Part shown: positions 32,599 to 43,995 of the stretch, piece by piece
How positions within the stretch are numbered: the stretch's first letter is position 1
Layout: every line of letters begins with the position of its first letter
The notes under the pieces: model-generated
Told to the model about the DNA's origin: nothing
What the model saw: only the letters and a program-made list of their open reading frames with translations
Database searches by the model: none
Program-made: the position numbers and the translations under genes
Assembly (NCBI GenBank): GCA_002803225.1
Contig: NXFV01001431.1
Coordinates: 1 to 63,430 of the forward strand
DNA: 63,430 nt
Direction of reading: 5' to 3'
From: Gamarada debralockiae
Lineage: Eukaryota; Ascomycota; Leotiomycetes; Helotiales; Hyphodiscaceae

Positions 32599-34317
32599 TC
32601 AGAACACCAAAAAGGTCTTACCCTCGCTTGTCCACTCTCTGGCAAAGGCTATCCAGTCGAGTTCGTTTCCTGGCATCTCGTCGAAAACCCTCTTTTGCCA
32701 CAGAGCTTTTAAAAACTCTAAAGCATGTTGACGATTCGAAAAGCCTGTCTCTATCATGGCTTGGTGTAGTTTCGCAATGACCATCTCTTGTTCGTCCTTC
32801 TGTGTTGCTTCGGTTCCGGCGATAAATAATGACCATACCAAGTCTTGTACGAAAGTTGGCTTGCTTGTTTCTGCGAAGCCAAGGACGTGGAAGAGCTCGA
32901 ATTTGGAAGCCCTGATTTGTGTTTGCCTCTCAATTGATAAATCTAGATCGAGAGGATCATCTTTCAACAGCGCGCGGTACGAATAGATTAGGCCGGCATG
33001 GTAGAAGCAATTCACAGTGCGGTTGAGACGGAGATAGTCGTGAGGCCCAGAGACTTGGAATGTTCTGCCGAGCTCCAGTGTTCGTGACCGCGCATTCTCA
33101 AAAAGCCTTCTGATTCCGGACAGTGAGACACCAGAGTTTACCAGCATTCGCGGATCGGTAACCGCTTCACGCTCGAGACTTGTGACCATGCCGAGGAGTT
33201 TGAGGAATTCGATGAAGATGCTGCTAGGTTTCGATGTTGCGGTATTGAGCTTGAAGTTCTCGTTCGGAGTGAAATTGAGGAAGTTGGTTGTGGAGGCGAA
33301 TGTGTTGGCGATGAAAAGCTCCTGGTCGAGGAATACGGACGTTAAATCTTCGGGTGGCTTGGTAAATGTTGGGTCTTGATGCGATGCCTTTACCGTTCTT
33401 GCGGCGTTCAGGTGGACTTGCCAAACGGGAGAATCTAATGGGGCGTAAGCAAATGTACTGTACTTCGTCCTGGATTGGAAACCAATGAAAACTGACCTGG
33501 CCATACAGTCTCCACGTTACAAAGTACCAGCATTGTTGCCAAGATAGCGTTTGAGCGATTCCGAGAGACCTCTTTGCCCGCGCCAATGTTAGTTCGAGAA
33601 GTGTCGTCAGTCGCAAACTCCTGGATCTCTCGAGCCAGAAGCCTCAAAGCTCGCTGCTGAAATATATCCGCGAAAGAGACGTTTATTATCGAAGTACTTT
33701 CTCTCAAGGCAGAGAAAGATAGTGCATTGATATGTTTTGCGGCAAACGCCAAGATGGCGTTCAGTAAAGGCGGAGACTCGAGAGCAAGTGGTATGATGAT
33801 GTGGCGCCAAGGGTTCTCGGGACAGTCTGCCCAGGCCATGTTGGGCGCAACGATGTAATCGTAGTGATGAAGTAGGCGCCTCTCGTCAGAAATTTGAAGC
33901 TGAGAAGAGACTCTGGGCTTGGGAACGGTGCCGGTCTCGAGACTAGAGGGTATGGTGATCCCTTGAAATTGGCCACCTGACCGACGAAATCGTACCCCTG
34001 GAGAGTTTGGTCTTTTGACGAGGTGTGAGGTAGGTAGTACTGTGTCTGTCTTCTTCACTGGTAAAGATTTTCCCTTTAAGTTCCCTCGACTTGCAACACC
34101 TTGGTCCCATTTCAGAATGACTCCATACCCAGAACACGGGAGACCGCGCTTCTCGCATTTGCCGCACGTTGGCACTCTGCGGTCGCACTTGATTCGCCGT
34201 CTATTGCAGACCCGACAGTCTGTACCGAGAGTGAGTAAAGCAAAATATCAAAGCATACTATTGATGCTCAGTTGACGCTATCGTACCTTTGGAGGCGAGC
34301 TCCTGTTGGGCGTTCAT
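32599..34317 (-). CDS. Zn2Cys6 transcription factor
   Basis: Fungal binuclear zinc-cluster regulator, nuclear. Three exons (34287-34317, 33497-34219, 32599-33434) with introns of 67 and 62 bp give 529 residues. The cluster is C12-x2-C15-x6-C22-x6-C29-x2-C32-x6-C39, starting straight after the 11-residue first exon; intron 1 joins ASK to DCRVC in phase. A basic linker follows. A C-terminal regulatory region has HYDYIVAPNMAWADCPENPW and other motifs of the fungal-specific transcription factor domain, and the second splice rebuilds VWPDSPVWQVHLNAA. Targets are unknown; the P450 to one side and the agmatinase to the other are possible. The stop at 32599 lies in a plausible but unconserved tail, so the last residues are less certain. 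Confidence 0.85.
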
Positions 34318-34734
34318 CACGACTTGCAAGTCACGTTCCCGAAAACATCAGACGTGTCAGTCACTGGGCAGGGAACCGCCACACAGGTAAGCATCGCGTA
34401 TGTGCATCGAATACGAGCTTGTGCAATGGGTTGGTGATTGATGAGTATTCAAATCACAGAAGTTTTGATAAGAGCGAAATATTTGAGGTTGCACAGATTA
34501 GCGTCGGCAGGACTTCCGAATCAGGAAGCCCGATTTTACGTGAGAGATGCCTTTTAGAAACATTCAGGGCTGTCTTTTGACAATCAATCAAATTTGTCGT
34601 TCTTTTGAATGACTAGAAAAGTCTATGTACGCGTTCCCCGGGTTCCTCCCATTTGCAGCGGATAGACCCCGATTTCCCATTTCCCGGTCCATTTGGTGCT
34701 GCATGTATTCCGCAATCTCGAATCGCATATTGAC
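34318..34734. other. Intergenic
   Basis: 417 bp between the zinc-cluster gene and the 3' end of the agmatinase gene. Nothing recognised. Confidence 0.5.
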
Positions 34735-36201
34735 TTATGAATCTATTGGCTGTTGGACCATCAGAGTCAACAGCGAATGAACGATTTCTGCGGCTGCAAG
34801 CACTGTTGTCTCTCCCGGATTATCGTAAATGGGAGCAACCTCCACAACATCTGCTCCAACAACTTGGAGACCTTTAAGGCCATCGATAACGGTCAACATC
34901 TCGCGAGTCGACCATCCTCCAGGCTCTGAAGTACCCGTTGCTATAAAATAACTCGTCAGCGTCGCGTTGTATGTCGATCTGCAGAAAAGTTTAGAATACC
35001 TGGGGCAAATGCAGGGTCCAGGGAGTCAATGTCGAGGCTGATGTAAACTTTGTTGTTGCCAACCCGTTTCTTTAGCGAGTCGATAACTCCTTGTGCACCT
35101 ATGAGATCAAGATCTCGGGCAGTGATAATCGAGAAGCCGCAGCGGTGGTCGTTGGAGAGGTCGTCTTTCTCACGGACTACAGGGGCGCGGACGGCTGCAT
35201 GAATGGATGAGTTGAGAATCAGTCCCTGGGGTATCCGTCAACTTCCGCTCAAGATCTTCATGAAAGATGTTTCATGTATACCTCTTCGTGAGCAATATGA
35301 AGGAAAGTTCCGTGATTTACTCCCCTGGAATTGATTCGTCAATCTAAGAGCCTTGTTGGACCAGAATATACTTACGCATAGAGTGAAAGATCTCCACCAA
35401 GCACTTTCGGGTCCCATGTATCAAGATGACTATCGAAATGAATAACAGATACAGCACCAAACCTATCGTATGTTGACCGGAGTGCCGAGAGCGTGGTGGT
35501 ATGGTCGCCACCTAGAACCACGATGCGAGGAATATGGCCTTTGGACGGGGTCGATGCTGGTTGGCCGGATATGATCTATGATATTGTGAGCTGAGAGCTA
35601 GCGAAAGAGGACGTTTCGACAAACCTGATGAGCTTTGTCCAGTTGCTTGAGTGCAATTGTATTGTCAAGAGGAGTCATTCGCACATCACCACAGTCCACA
35701 ATCTTCGCCCATGACATGAATGTGTTCTCTCCTATAAGATGTCAGCTCCAAGATAACATCGGCTGAAAGGCGGGATTTAATACCAGTGTAAATATTCCAA
35801 GCGTCACCTGGAGCCATCCGCTGTGATCCTCTGCGAATTCCAGCAGGCCCAAATCGAGCACCTGGTCTGCCTGTGACACTCTATGAAAAATTGTCAGCTG
35901 TGATCAACAAAGTTGTTCCAAAGTTTCTGCGTACCGTATCAAATGGAGCGCCAAGAATTGCAATATCATATCTTCCTGCCTCGATCTCGTCTTGTTTCAG
36001 GCAGTTGACATATGGGAGGTTGGCAAAAGTGGTGAGACCGAAGAATTGACTGTCTGTAGTCACATCAATGAAATCGTCTCCCATAAATGTTTGGTGCAAA
36101 TGAGGTATCTCATGAGCTCCAGCATGTCCACTGTGATGGGAAAGTACAGGGAGGATTAGAGAGGAAAGGCAAAGCGTGAAGATAATTGCGGAAGTCATCA
36201 T
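34735..36201 (-). CDS. Agmatinase-like ureohydrolase with signal peptide
   Basis: Manganese hydrolase of the arginase/agmatinase family, expected to split agmatine or a related guanidino compound to urea and an amine. Seven exons: 35935-36201, 35784-35880, 35625-35731, 35376-35575, 35282-35324, 35000-35225 and 34735-34940. All introns are 49-59 bp. The product is 381 residues. Residues 1-21 form a signal peptide ([18 protein letters not shown]) before a His-rich mature start. The metal ligands are all present: H182 (LGGDHT), D205, H207 and D209 (HFDSHLDTW), and D303 and D305 ([14 protein letters not shown]). [16 protein letters not shown] is rebuilt by intron 1. The secretory signal is unusual for a nitrogen-metabolism enzyme but recurs in fungal members as I recall them. 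Divergent from the permease pseudogene at 36803. Substrate not proven. Confidence 0.92.
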
Positions 36202-36802
36202 GCCGACTGATATTTTCAAGAAGTGAAAGGTGAGTGCTGAAAAGTAAAAATTCTCTTTTGTGTATGAAAGGGAATGGCTTGGATTTTTATTCAATCCGTC
36301 CAGCCTTGCCGGACCAGGCTCGGTCGGCGTGCCTACCTAAAACGTAGTCCCAACCCCCTTGGCCACTAAGAGCTTGACAGACCTGAAATATATCTCTCTA
36401 GTAAATGGGAGATTATAATCATCGGTCGCCACCGTCTGTGTAACCGTCGATGAATGGGTTTGGACCGTTCGCTGCTCCCAGCTTTGCGGAGAAGGGAGGT
36501 AGAGTTGGCTGAGATGACGTTTTGGAGTTTCTCAATCGACCGGCCAATTTGGGAATGGCGGCTTTTGACCCCTGTTTTTCTCAATCCACCAGCTCATCTA
36601 GGAATAGCTCGGATTTGGACCTCGACTTTCTCAATCAACACTCCCTTTCGAGCATTCAACCACCATCAATACAGAAAATATGGATGCAGCAATAAAGATA
36701 CTTAAGAGGTCACCTCGGCCCCCTTCAGAACTGGGGATATCAGCATGTCAAAAGCAACAGCCCGGTTTCAAAGTCCTCAATTCCTGACCAACCTCCGTCA
36801 TA
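36202..36802. other. Divergent region, agmatinase / permease pseudogene
   Basis: About 600 bp between head-to-head genes. It contains three imperfect TTTCTCAATC words (about 36527, 36579 and 36629). Presumed shared promoter. Confidence 0.45.
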
Positions 36803-38839
36803 ATGACGCAAGCGATTCGGTCATCGGACGAGAAAGTCTGGGGTGATGTTGAGAGAAACGCGAAGGTCATCTCGGACGATGATGCGCTGATGAACTCTAC
36901 GGGTAAGACGGGTAAGGTGGGAGAGCGACTTTTTGCCCCATTTCCGGGAGATCCCAGCTGACGATTTCAGGGTATACAATTTCTGGACTTGTGAGTCTCA
37001 TTCTCATCTGATGAATTATTGAGAGACTCATGCTGCCTCCTTTATTAGTATGTGCATATCAAATTATGATCATGTGCAGCTGGAGTTGCAATATAATCCT
37101 GTATGGGACGGTCTTCGATCTTGGCGGTAAGAACATATACTCCCGAGGATCGTTGAGGCAGGCTGATATGTTCCATAGGCCCTATGGCTCTTGTTTGAGG
37201 CACGTAAGCATTTCAGATATCCCTTTTACGTGCCAGTCTCTGACGTTATCCAAGACTCGTCGTCGCTGTCGGCCAAACGATCTTGATGTGCTCCGTTGCC
37301 GAGTTCTCTTCGATCTGGCTAACCGCCGGCGGTCAACAATACTACAAGCAAGCTCTAGCAACAGGAAATATGCGTCCTTTCTTATCCTACGTTGTTGGAT
37401 GGGCTGTATCATTTGGTGAGATCTCCATGGGATCGTCCTGCAGTCTGAACTCGGCAAGCATCATTTGAAGCTTTGTCGAAGTCACGCATCTGGACTACGT
37501 ATGGCTACCTTGGATGACTTGGCTTGTGTACTCGCTCTTTCTCATTGCGCCATATCTCCAGACCACTGTCCCAAGCACCTGCATGTTATGAATGTGCTCG
37601 GTGCAGTGTGGACAATTGGTGGTGGACTGGCTTGGGCAATCAGCTTTTTGGTCTTAGCTCCTAAGCAGAATGCCGACTTTGTCTTCAAGTTGTTCCTGAA
37701 CAACTCGAGATATGAGAGCAGTGGCTGGGTCTTTATCATGAGCATTTACATACCTATTTTTGGACTCTATGGTACTGAACTGATGAACTGATGGACTTCT
37801 GCATCTACTTGAAGAGACGAAGAATCCCTCTTATATTGCACCGGTAAGTTCATCTGGGGAATGTGTTCGATTATTCATACTGACTAAGTCAATTTAGTGA
37901 GCTATAGTGTGGTCTATTGTTTTCTGCAGCTTGACTTCTTGGGCCAGCGAGCTGGTTATTCTTTTCTGCGCCGGTGACTGGCAGGTATACATGACGGGAA
38001 GGTTCGCTCCTCTGCATTATCTGATCAGCTCAACACCAGCTGACCATTTCTAGCCAGCCATACATGAATTGGTTTATGGATGTTCTCGGTAGTACTTGGG
38101 GCGGTGGAATGTTCTGTGCGGTTGTAACTATGGGAATCAACGCGAGATCCCCTCCAGCTCTGTGATGCTCTCAGCTAACAGCCAAAGTACCTTGTCATCG
38201 TCGGCACGAACACCGCAGTATCTCGCCTTGCCTGGAGTATGGCTCGCGACAAAGCCTTCCCTTCTCCTCCTGGTTTGCCAAAATCAGCGATCGGTTCGGC
38301 ATCCCGCTTCGCGCTTTGACCGGCGTACTTGTCATAGACCTCATTCTAGGTCTCATCGTTCTTGGAAGTGATTACGGATTCCAAGCAGTTGTGAGCTGTG
38401 GTGGTATCTGTTTCCAGATCGGATACACGATCCCCATCGTTATTCTGCTCATCCGAGGTCGCAAAGTCCTGCCACCTCATCCGAACTTTGATCTTGGCAG
38501 ATTTGGCTATGCGATCAACATCATTTCTGTGGTATGGTCCTCACTGATAATTGTTATGCTTTTGTAAGTCCTAGTTTTCGAGTGTTGAACATCAACTTCA
38601 TATGGCTAACTGGCGCTAGTTTCCCCATGTACCTCCCAGTGAACTTAGAAAATCTCGGTAACATGAATTGGTCAATAGTAGTTATTGGCCCCATTATCGT
38701 TCTACCGGGTATCTACCGGATTACTCACTCCCGTCATGTGTACATCAAAGAAGACGATTCTGCCCTCGAGAGCGATCCAACCGTTGTCGAAGGCATTTCT
38801 CAGTCGCCGACCAATGCCTCAGCCGAACCTAAGCACTGA
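36803..38839 (+). pseudogene. GABA/choline-type amino acid permease, decayed
   Basis: Clear fungal APC-family transporter, 12 helices in the ancestral form. Visible blocks are an N-terminus with DVERNAKVISDDDALMNS, MCSVAEFSSIWLTAGGQQYY, RPFLSYVVGWAVSFG, HLLEETKNPSYIAP, VGTNTAVSRLAWSMARDKAF and LVIDLILGLIVLGSDYGFQA. Lesions: TGA at 37466-37468 after SASII; a one-base loss near 37590 in an expected Leu-Trp-Asn; duplicated GAACTGAT near 37775-37792 shifting the frame; TGA at 37898-37900 where Arg is expected (CGA to TGA); a one-base loss near 38265. Some introns keep GT-AG; one donor appears as GC. With at least three frameshifts and two stops it cannot yield a full transporter. The C-terminal quarter (38316-38839) is still open with a good intron. 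Confidence 0.85.
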
Positions 38840-39269
38840 GGTTCTGGATTATCAGTTTGGAATGAATTCGTTTTAATGGTTAAAGTGCGAGCTATTGGGA
38901 TTGATTATGAAAATTATTTCACACAGTGGAGTTAAGAGAGCTTGCTGGGCGGACGTCTGACCATAAGCTGCTGTCGTTACGGAGTACGTCTAGGAGTTCC
39001 ATGAAACAATACCAATTTTCTTTTCTTTGGAAAGTTCGAATACAAAATCACATATACTCACAGCGTTTCTTCTCCTTGCTTTCCTCTTAATCGATGTTAT
39101 TAGTCTACCCAGGTGGATAATAAATAGCATGAAGTCCACTCTCTTGCATTCTCATTGATCACGTGATCTACCACCACTCTAGCTCCCAACATCTTGAAAC
39201 AAACAAACTGGAAACGTAGAGGAGTATATATACGCTATATGGCTCTCTCAAATCCTTTTCTGCCTTGGT
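38840..39269. other. Intergenic
   Basis: 430 bp between the convergent permease pseudogene and the transporter gene. Nothing beyond AT-rich 3' flanks. Confidence 0.5.
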
Positions 39270-40658
39270 TTAGGAATTTATCCCCCAGACAGCATCAACA
39301 ATCGCCGGTGTAGGCTGTCTAAAGAACTCAATCGTCGCTATCAAAAGCACAAATGTGACGGGACACACGACGAGAGGAAAGCCGTACTGCCACGCCAAGG
39401 AAAGAGCTCTATTCGTTGTCTCCTGCGACAACCAAGCATCGGAGGCGGTTTTCCCGTCAGTCGTCTGAGTCTGCGCTCTCTCGTCGTATCGCCGATCCAT
39501 CTTGATCCAAATCCCAGCAGCCATGAACCCAATCCCCGCCCAGCCGAGAAGAGGAATGGCAGTCATATTTCCAAACCAAGCAGCATTACACACGATACTG
39601 ACGAACTGTCTGACTGTCATGATAAGGCTGGCGATGAGTGCGCCGTATGTTGCAATCACGTGGAACAGAACAAGAAGCCCGGCCGTTGCGGTTGCGGAAA
39701 GCATGAAGATGTGGAGTTGGAGAGTGGGCGACATGAGGACGAGTTTTATGGAGGACATGGTCTGGTCTAAGGGACTGAATGATAGGAACCAAAGTGCGAT
39801 GATGGAGGAGAATAAGTTGACCCATATCTATACCTCCTGTAAGCATCTGCTAACCAGCAAGACGAGTGTATGGCATACCATTTGGTCAATGATCCCTGGG
39901 GTGATCCCCACCAGACTCGAAGTCTCTTCTCCACCTTTCGCTTGTCCAAAAAGTCGTTCTTGCATCGTACTTGTCAAACCGTCAAAGAATAGATATGCCA
40001 GCAGACATCCAACACCAATCAAGTTCGACGTCGGGACTATCTCTTGTTGCTTTTTGTTCATGTCGATACTCAGCAACGATGTCAGATATCCCCATATTCC
40101 GAGTATAACAATCGCGGCACCGATCCATTGACGTGCCTTGTATCGCTTGCCATACCACAGATGTCCAAGTACCAATACAGGGACCATCTTTGCGCTTTTC
40201 CCCAGTGTTGAAGTGGTGAAGCTGAGGTAAGATAGGGAAGTATATTGTGACAGCGTCGCCGCATTATTGAGACCTGCGACGACCGCATAGGAAAGGAAGG
40301 AGGAGGCGGGCCGTATGCGAGACAGCTGTTCTGATATCGACTCGCACCATGTTTGTGGCCGCCGCGAAGTCGGGATGCTGGTTGGGAGCTGCGAGTAATT
40401 CGCTTTGGCCCATTGTATTTGTGCGAGCACGATGCCAGTGGCGAGAGATACCAGGCGGTTGCACAGAACGAGAAAGGGTGCAGAGGTGAAGGTGTCGTTG
40501 GGAGGCTCGCCATCTAGAATGACATTCTTTGCGTTTTCGTAGTGGCCCTTTATGATTCGCTCCTGTAGGACGCCGTATGTGGCGTAAATCGCGATGAGGC
40601 TGATTGTCTCTATTGCCAGAGGTAGAAAATAGCCTCGGCCCCTACCCGAGCCCTCCAT
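39270..40658 (-). CDS. SLC35B/UAA nucleotide-sulfate or nucleotide-sugar transporter
   Basis: Multi-pass Golgi/ER antiporter of the UAA (SLC35B) family. Two exons (39879-40658 and 39270-39827) with a 51-bp intron give 445 residues and about ten hydrophobic helices. YGVLQER (28-34), FLVLCNR (62-68), QYTSLSYLSFTTSTLGKSAK with MVPVLVLGHLWY, and LIMTVRQF near the end are family blocks. The first two resemble, from memory, the PAPS transporter SLC35B2 more than UDP-galactose (Hut1-like) members; this is comparison by eye. If right, it imports 3'-phosphoadenosine 5'-phosphosulfate into the secretory lumen. The neighbouring divergent gene encodes a membrane sulfotransferase, the expected consumer. 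The acceptor was chosen at GGTATAG because the earlier CAG leads to an immediate stop. Confidence 0.85.
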
Positions 40659-41799
40659 ATTTCTGTGGTGTACGACTGAGATCGCTGGGGTTTGGGCGCT
40701 CCAAGTATTTTGGATTTCTCAAGTAAGAAAAGGTTATGAAGGAATCAAACACTGGAGCCGCGCCATGGCAAAGAAGATCGAGCCACTGGACCGAGCTTCA
40801 AGGTGACAGACAAACAATAATTAATATAGAGAACTATACCGCCGAAGGCGAGTGACATAGTCCCCACATCATGAGACAGCAAACCGTCACACAGTATTAT
40901 AGCTCCCCTCCCGCATGTCACTCACTTAAGGCGGTCAACGAACCCACGTTGCAAGATAAAAGCCATGTTTTACTAGCCATCACACCTCCCGTTGAAATAA
41001 ACTCGTACGCCAAGGACGTGGTCTGAATCAGTCAGGCGAGCCGATATGCATGTGGTTGAAAAGTGGGGAGCTGGATTCTATAGAGCTCGGTTGTCGATAG
41101 ACGAAGGACAGTGATTACTGTGCTGTGGACTACTCTTTTTAGCGAGTTCGATAAAAACGATTGTTGACATTATTTTGTCACAGCTTTTGAAAAATTTCGA
41201 TTTTCATCAAATCTTGCAATTTCCAAATTACTGTCATCATCACTCATCATCAGTCCATTTTCAAAGCGCAAATCTGTCACCGTTGTGGGACAATTGGACC
41301 GACCATCGCGTTCAACCGTCGCTTGAATTCCAACCAATGGTTTCGACCCGAGGACGAACTCGGCTCCAGATTGGCCGACGCCACGGCTCAGGAAGAAGAC
41401 TTCCACTTCCAAAGACATTAATAGAGCCTTGGCCAGATGATGTCCCACGACAACTTCAGCCAGGGTTTTTGATCAATGGTGCTACACAAAATGGTCATTT
41501 CGTGCAGGCGCACCCGCTATTTCGCAGGAATCACATAACAGTGTAGGGGGTTTGACAGATCTCTCAGACAAGTATATCCCAATTGGCGGCTTACACTCCC
41601 CCATGTGCGCCATTCAACAAATGGTGTACAGTGATCTTATCTCTTCGTGTTTTAGTATCACCATCGTCCACATGAGTTACTCCCGGGTCTTGAACTTTTA
41701 TTGCCTGAACAGATATGAGCGCAGCGCTCAAAAGTTTGATATCTAGATTGCTATGCTCTGACCACGAGCCAGCCACTGCAGCTCTGGAGAAGCACCACC
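40659..41799. promoter_or_regulatory. Divergent promoter of the transporter/sulfotransferase pair
   Basis: 1.14 kb between start codons of head-to-head genes. An imperfect inverted repeat, CCGCCGAAGGCGAGTGACAT (40839-40858) against the complement of ATGTCACTCACTTAAGGCGG (40915-40934), spans 97 bp near the transporter side. It could be a control site or a tiny mobile-element footprint. Short plus-strand open frames have no known domain. Confidence 0.4.
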
Positions 41800-42699
41800 A
41801 TGTTGCTCAGGAAGTCGAAGCTCCGCTATGCGATTTTTATCGCTTGCTTCCTCACGTTACTGCTTTCCTTTTTGAGCTTCTCGTTCAGCGAATCAGATCA
41901 AGATGATATAGACGACTCTTCACCAGACTACCCACTTCAACTTTCATCCTCGTTATCGCCAACATCAACAGAGCCGCTTCAACGACCCAAGGTCTTTGTC
42001 ATAGGTCTCTCAAAGACAGGCACCACATCGGTTGGCGACGCCCTCGCCCGCCTTTGCTTTTCTCGTCTAGGCTGGGAAGATATTCGATCACGCTTCCTCT
42101 TCCGTTCCTACCTGAAAAGCGACATTTCGCCGTTTATCTCGTTAACGCATTACTATGATGCTTTCGAAGACTTACCATGGGCCTTGGTGTATCAAGACAT
42201 GGCTCGCTTGTACCCAGACGCGAAGTTTATCTTGACCTTGAGAGCGAATGACTCAGATTGGTTGACGAGTATCAAGGGCCATACAGCTCGCCGGGCTTGG
42301 ATCGGCCATAATTTCATCTATGGCGCAAGTCGGGCGGAGGGCCATGAAGAATCTTACCTGGAAGCGTATCGAAATCATACATCTTCTGTTCGAAGTTTTT
42401 TTGCCGGAAAAGGGAATGAGACACGATTGCTGGAATGGGTGATTGATGGGAAGGAAACGATTGAGAAGGGTGAAACGGAAAAGTGGGGAGTTTTGTTGAG
42501 ATTTTTGGAAATGGAAGATAGCGAGGAGATCAGGGAGGAGCTGGGAGAGTTTCCGTGGACTAATCGAACGGACTCTTGGAAGGATAAGACATTTATGAAG
42601 AATGTATGGTGGACATGGGATGTGATCATGTATTACCTAGAGGAGGCGTTGCTGAGAATTCTAGAATGCCTGGGGTGGCTGACAGGTGGAATGAGGTGA
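41800..42699 (+). CDS. Type II membrane P-loop sulfotransferase
   Basis: Predicted PAPS-dependent sulfotransferase of the fungal/bacterial Sulfotransfer_4-like group, single exon, 299 residues. RKSKLR precedes one membrane helix (about 10-29), giving a positive-inside N-terminus and a lumenal catalytic domain. The 5'-phosphosulfate loop is FVIGLSKTGTTSVGDAL (66-82, K72). HYYDAFEDLPWALVYQDMA is a family block. The 3'-phosphate-binding strand and helix are KFILTLRANDSDWLTS, with R148. Four N-glycosylation sequons (N150, N192, N206, N255) fit a lumenal domain. The C-terminus (about 270-296) is hydrophobic and aromatic and may rest on the membrane. Most remembered fungal relatives are soluble and lack an anchor, so this architecture is notable. 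Acceptor unknown; divergent from the PAPS-like transporter. Confidence 0.82.
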   Translation: MLLRKSKLRYAIFIACFLTLLLSFLSFSFSESDQDDIDDSSPDYPLQLSSSLSPTSTEPLQRPKVFVIGLSKTGTTSVGDALARLCFSRLGWEDIRSRFLFRSYLKSDISPFISLTHYYDAFEDLPWALVYQDMARLYPDAKFILTLRANDSDWLTSIKGHTARRAWIGHNFIYGASRAEGHEESYLEAYRNHTSSVRSFFAGKGNETRLLEWVIDGKETIEKGETEKWGVLLRFLEMEDSEEIREELGEFPWTNRTDSWKDKTFMKNVWWTWDVIMYYLEEALLRILECLGWLTGGMR

Positions 42700-43365
42700 C
42701 GTAGCACTATGATGCGAGTGGTTGGAATTCAACTATAATATAATACCCTTCCTATTTCGCTTTCGCCTTCTCATCTCAACCTTCTGGGGGGGGGGGAGGG
42801 AAGTGTTGGGATTACAGGCTGAGTCAGCAACATGTGGCGATAGTGATAAGAACTTTGAATTGCAGTTGCTATTTTACGGTTGCTGTGTGGCGTGTGTTTG
42901 TAGTGCTCCAGGTCCTGACTCACTCAGTTCACATGCTGTAGTTCAAGTTCAGAGTCCCCGAAGAGCTGAATCTTCAGGCCTTGCCACGCTGAAATACAGG
43001 CTCTGTAACTCCCTGTACAGCTGAGCCTATAGGTCCTCTTTAGGGCTTTAGGCACCCAGAAATGCAACAGCAAGAATGGGAAATCTTCATCACGTGATAT
43101 ACCATACCGCCAAAACTATACCTCGCCGCGATGACACTTTTGTAACCTCATGTTACCAAAGCTGTGGGATATTCCGGCTCCCTCACATTTTATTTAGTCA
43201 AGTTTACTATTACCTTTTGCAATTAATCAATTTTCAACAAAGCACCCTTCATAAAACCGCCTCTACAGGGTCTACCTCCAGACGATGCATGATCTCGAAT
43301 GCGCAGTATAGGCATTCTACAACTTTGATCTCCAAAAACTCGAATATGGTGTCGGAGCTCCATCT
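42700..43365. other. Intergenic
   Basis: 3' flank of the sulfotransferase gene. It includes a nine-base-plus G run at about 42787-42796. No gene recognised. Confidence 0.5.
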
Positions 43366-43995
43366 TCGTTTCCCTTTCTAGAACTACCATCAGAATACGG
43401 ATCCTGGTCTACAGATTGATCTCCCCAAATAAGTATGTTTGCTGGAAACAAAAACCATCCCGAGAACTACGAGACGACGGCATGACTTGCAGTCCTGCCC
43501 TTCGACAAGCTAATCACCAGATCTACGAGGAATTACATCCCGAACTGTATCTACACTCCCACTACGGCGCCAAAATAGGGGAAGGGAAACTAAATTTACC
43601 TGTCGCTACTACCGCATCGTAGCTACCCTTCCACGAACCTTATTCGCAGTAAGAGACTTCACCCTCTCTCCCATATCCATGAAGGTGCGGTCATCACAAA
43701 GGAACTGGCTATCTTCTCAGCGTGCGTTTCCTCTTTCTCCGAACTGGCCAAGACCGGCGATCTACGTCTCCAACAATTGCATTTACAGCATCAGCTGATG
43801 GTATGCTTCTCCTAGAGATTTTAGGCATTGTCGATTGCGGTGGTGAACTTTCGGAGTTGTTTGGAGGATATTTAAATCCGTTTAGGGAGCTGAAATTGTC
43901 GGTGGAGATACGTTTGTCTGAAGGGCTCTGCAAGGATATATACTCAACCTCGTTGTACCCATTCATACTCGAGGGCTGGCCAGAGGTGGATTTAA
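43366..43995 (+). pseudogene. Broken 2EXR-like gene, copy 1
   Basis: Frame-shifted relic of a short fungal protein of the 2EXR/F-box-like kind. Pieces are FPFLELPSE, then in another frame ILVYRLISPNKYVCWKQKPS and PALRQANHQIYEELHPELYL, and near the end FGGYLNPFRELKLSVEIRLS. The same order of blocks appears in the relic at 44486, so the two are paralogues lying in tandem. Several stops and frame changes remove function. The domain name rests on the LP.EIR..IY and PALR...QIYEE pattern. Confidence 0.55.
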
